Source: Prolixibacteraceae bacterium (GTDB lineage: Bacteria; Bacteroidota; Bacteroidia; Bacteroidales; Prolixibacteraceae). Taken from it: 64,000 bases of DNA. The position numbers and the translations under genes are program-made. The stretch spans positions 178,516-242,515 of the forward strand of contig JAFLKN010000001.1 of NCBI GenBank assembly GCA_019163175.1, read 5' to 3'. A model generated the notes under the pieces. The model did no database searches and was not told the origin of the DNA. It worked only from the letters and a program-made list of their open reading frames with translations. Of the stretch, positions 63,230 to 64,000 are shown one piece after another. Numbering within the stretch: the first letter of the stretch is position 1; every line of letters starts with the position of its first letter.

Positions 63230-63640
63230 CTAAACCCACGTAAGCCCATCCCTTGCAAATCGATGAGAATACGAAATATTTCTTTGTAAGTAGTTTCGTT
63301 CTTGCATCAGGTAGCACGTTCTAAAGTTCTGTTTGCAATACTGGGTCAAATCAACTGAAGCATTTACTTTCCAATTGATTAAGTAAGTGGGCTGGGTAGC
63401 AAGCTTCAATCCTTGCACTTCAACACCACCTCCTTTCTCCTGAACTAAAATATATTCAGGTGCTAACTGATGATTACTCACGAATACAATTTCTTGAACT
63501 GGAGCAATTGCCGGAGCAATTTCGAACTGTCCAACTACGAACGAACTTTGATCAGGTGGAGAGCTGCTCCCCAGACTGGGATCCGGAAGCGCTATCATTA
63601 AACCGATCGCGAAATCAAAAGCTACAATAAGACTTTTCAT
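63230..63640 (-). CDS. hypothetical protein of the integrated element
   Basis: Frame of 136 residues from ATG 63640. The first 24 residues are hydrophobic (MKSLIVAFDFAIGLMIALPDP) and may be a signal or anchor. The remainder has no recognised motif; two cysteines lie in DLTQYCKQNFRTCYLM and could form a disulfide. Its own terminator follows. It is probably cargo of the element inserted at the tRNA, on the opposite strand to the integrase. Function unknown. Confidence 0.6.
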   Translation of the reverse strand: MKSLIVAFDFAIGLMIALPDPSLGSSSPPDQSSFVVGQFEIAPAIAPVQEIVFVSNHQLAPEYILVQEKGGGVEVQGLKLATQPTYLINWKVNASVDLTQYCKQNFRTCYLMQERNYLQRNISYSHRFARDGLTWV

Positions 63641-63714
63641 GCGATTAAATTTTTGGTTATTAATAATGAAAATCAAATTTTCTGATTTTTGCATGCAAAC
63701 GAAAGGACAACTAT

Positions 63715-63948
63715 TTATCCCTGATCTGCATCCTCCCAACACCATCGGCACCCGTTGTAACCAAGTTTCAACAGCTTCAGCGCTCTGCCATTAGTAATAT
63801 ATTCAGTCGTTTTCTTCGACATTGCTTCGTGCAGGCAGTTCTTGTGTTTGTCATCAAGTTTGTGGATCTCCTTTTTTGCATGATTGACCCGGTAACCAAG
63901 GCCCCAGAACATCATCCAGGCTTCCTTGAATGTGAATTTGTTTTTCAT
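63715..63948 (-). CDS. small hypothetical protein with C-terminal CxxC
   Basis: Frame of 77 residues starting at ATG 63948. It is basic and helical (KEAWMMFWGLGYRVNHAKKEIHKLDDKHKNCLHEAM), ending YNGCRWCWEDADQG, where the GCRWCW pair could bind metal or form a disulfide. No family is recognised. It lies 74 nt upstream of the previous small gene on the same strand and is likely cargo of the integrated element. Confidence 0.6.
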   Translation of the reverse strand: MKNKFTFKEAWMMFWGLGYRVNHAKKEIHKLDDKHKNCLHEAMSKKTTEYITNGRALKLLKLGYNGCRWCWEDADQG

Positions 63949-64000
63949 GATCAGCGTTTTAATGATTTAATCGTTTGATCTTTCGCGGCACTTCCGGCAC

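Noticed and set aside
63953..64000. A minus-strand gene running in from the right edge
   Set aside because: All three minus frames are open at the edge and end at different stops (63959, 63967, 63953), so the true frame cannot be chosen from 48 nt.

Overview
The window is a chromosomal segment of a Bacteroidota bacterium. Evidence: a complete type IX secretion (T9SS) core operon (porP/sprF-like, gldK, gldL, gldM, gldN), porW/sprE and porX homologues, a DUF4837 lipoprotein, short lipoprotein signals with the SC or GC lipobox, and several promoters of the Bacteroidota form TTTG-N16..19-TAnnTTTG. The menaquinone genes, MbfA-like iron exporter and gene mix would fit an environmental member of the Marinilabiliales/Prolixibacteraceae group; that placement is inference.

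Layout. 1-9.7 kb, nearly all minus strand: an AlkC-like repair protein (cut by the left edge), a 7TM-PAS histidine kinase, manganese exporter MntP, a GyrI-like protein, a PlsC acyltransferase, a bile-acid/Na+ symporter-family carrier, alkaline phosphatase, an AlbA_2 ATPase-like protein, a rubrerythrin-VIT1 fusion and a GNAT. 9.8-21.8 kb: yjjX, a NifX-like protein, an AhpD-like protein, miaB, a SPOR protein coupled to purF, an FAD oxidoreductase, gcvH, tsaE-ald, pullulanase and an unknown membrane protein. 21.9-25.8 kb: an AT-rich orphan lipoprotein and a four-gene LiaI/LiaF-like plus LytS/LytR-type two-component operon. 25.9-34.7 kb: menE-menC-folK, sppA, TfoX-like, cyclophilin, a coiled-coil lipoprotein, a patatin and a tocopherol-cyclase-like protein.

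34.8-51.6 kb is the T9SS region: porW/sprE then porX on the plus strand; mlaE-mlaF facing porX with abutting stop codons; manC; and the minus-strand operon porP-gldK-gldL-gldM-gldN, followed beyond a terminator by a second, very similar gldK. Just upstream of porP lie an arginase-fold protein whose metal ligands are largely replaced, and topA. 54.4-61.6 kb holds a class A penicillin-binding protein, a DUF4837 lipoprotein, tatA, rseP, dxr and an M23 peptidase: an envelope and isoprenoid block.

At 61.84 kb an initiator tRNA-Met is followed by a tyrosine recombinase and by unrecognised small genes on the opposite strand, which looks like the left boundary of an integrated element continuing past the right edge.

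The most interesting points are the paired gldK genes around the T9SS operon, the probable arginase-family pseudoenzyme beside it, the LiaF-like/LytTR operon with an inverted repeat at its promoter, and the tRNA-integrase boundary. No CRISPR array, rRNA operon or intact insertion sequence was seen. Many start codons were moved downstream of the longest reading frame on signal-peptide, family N-terminus or promoter evidence.
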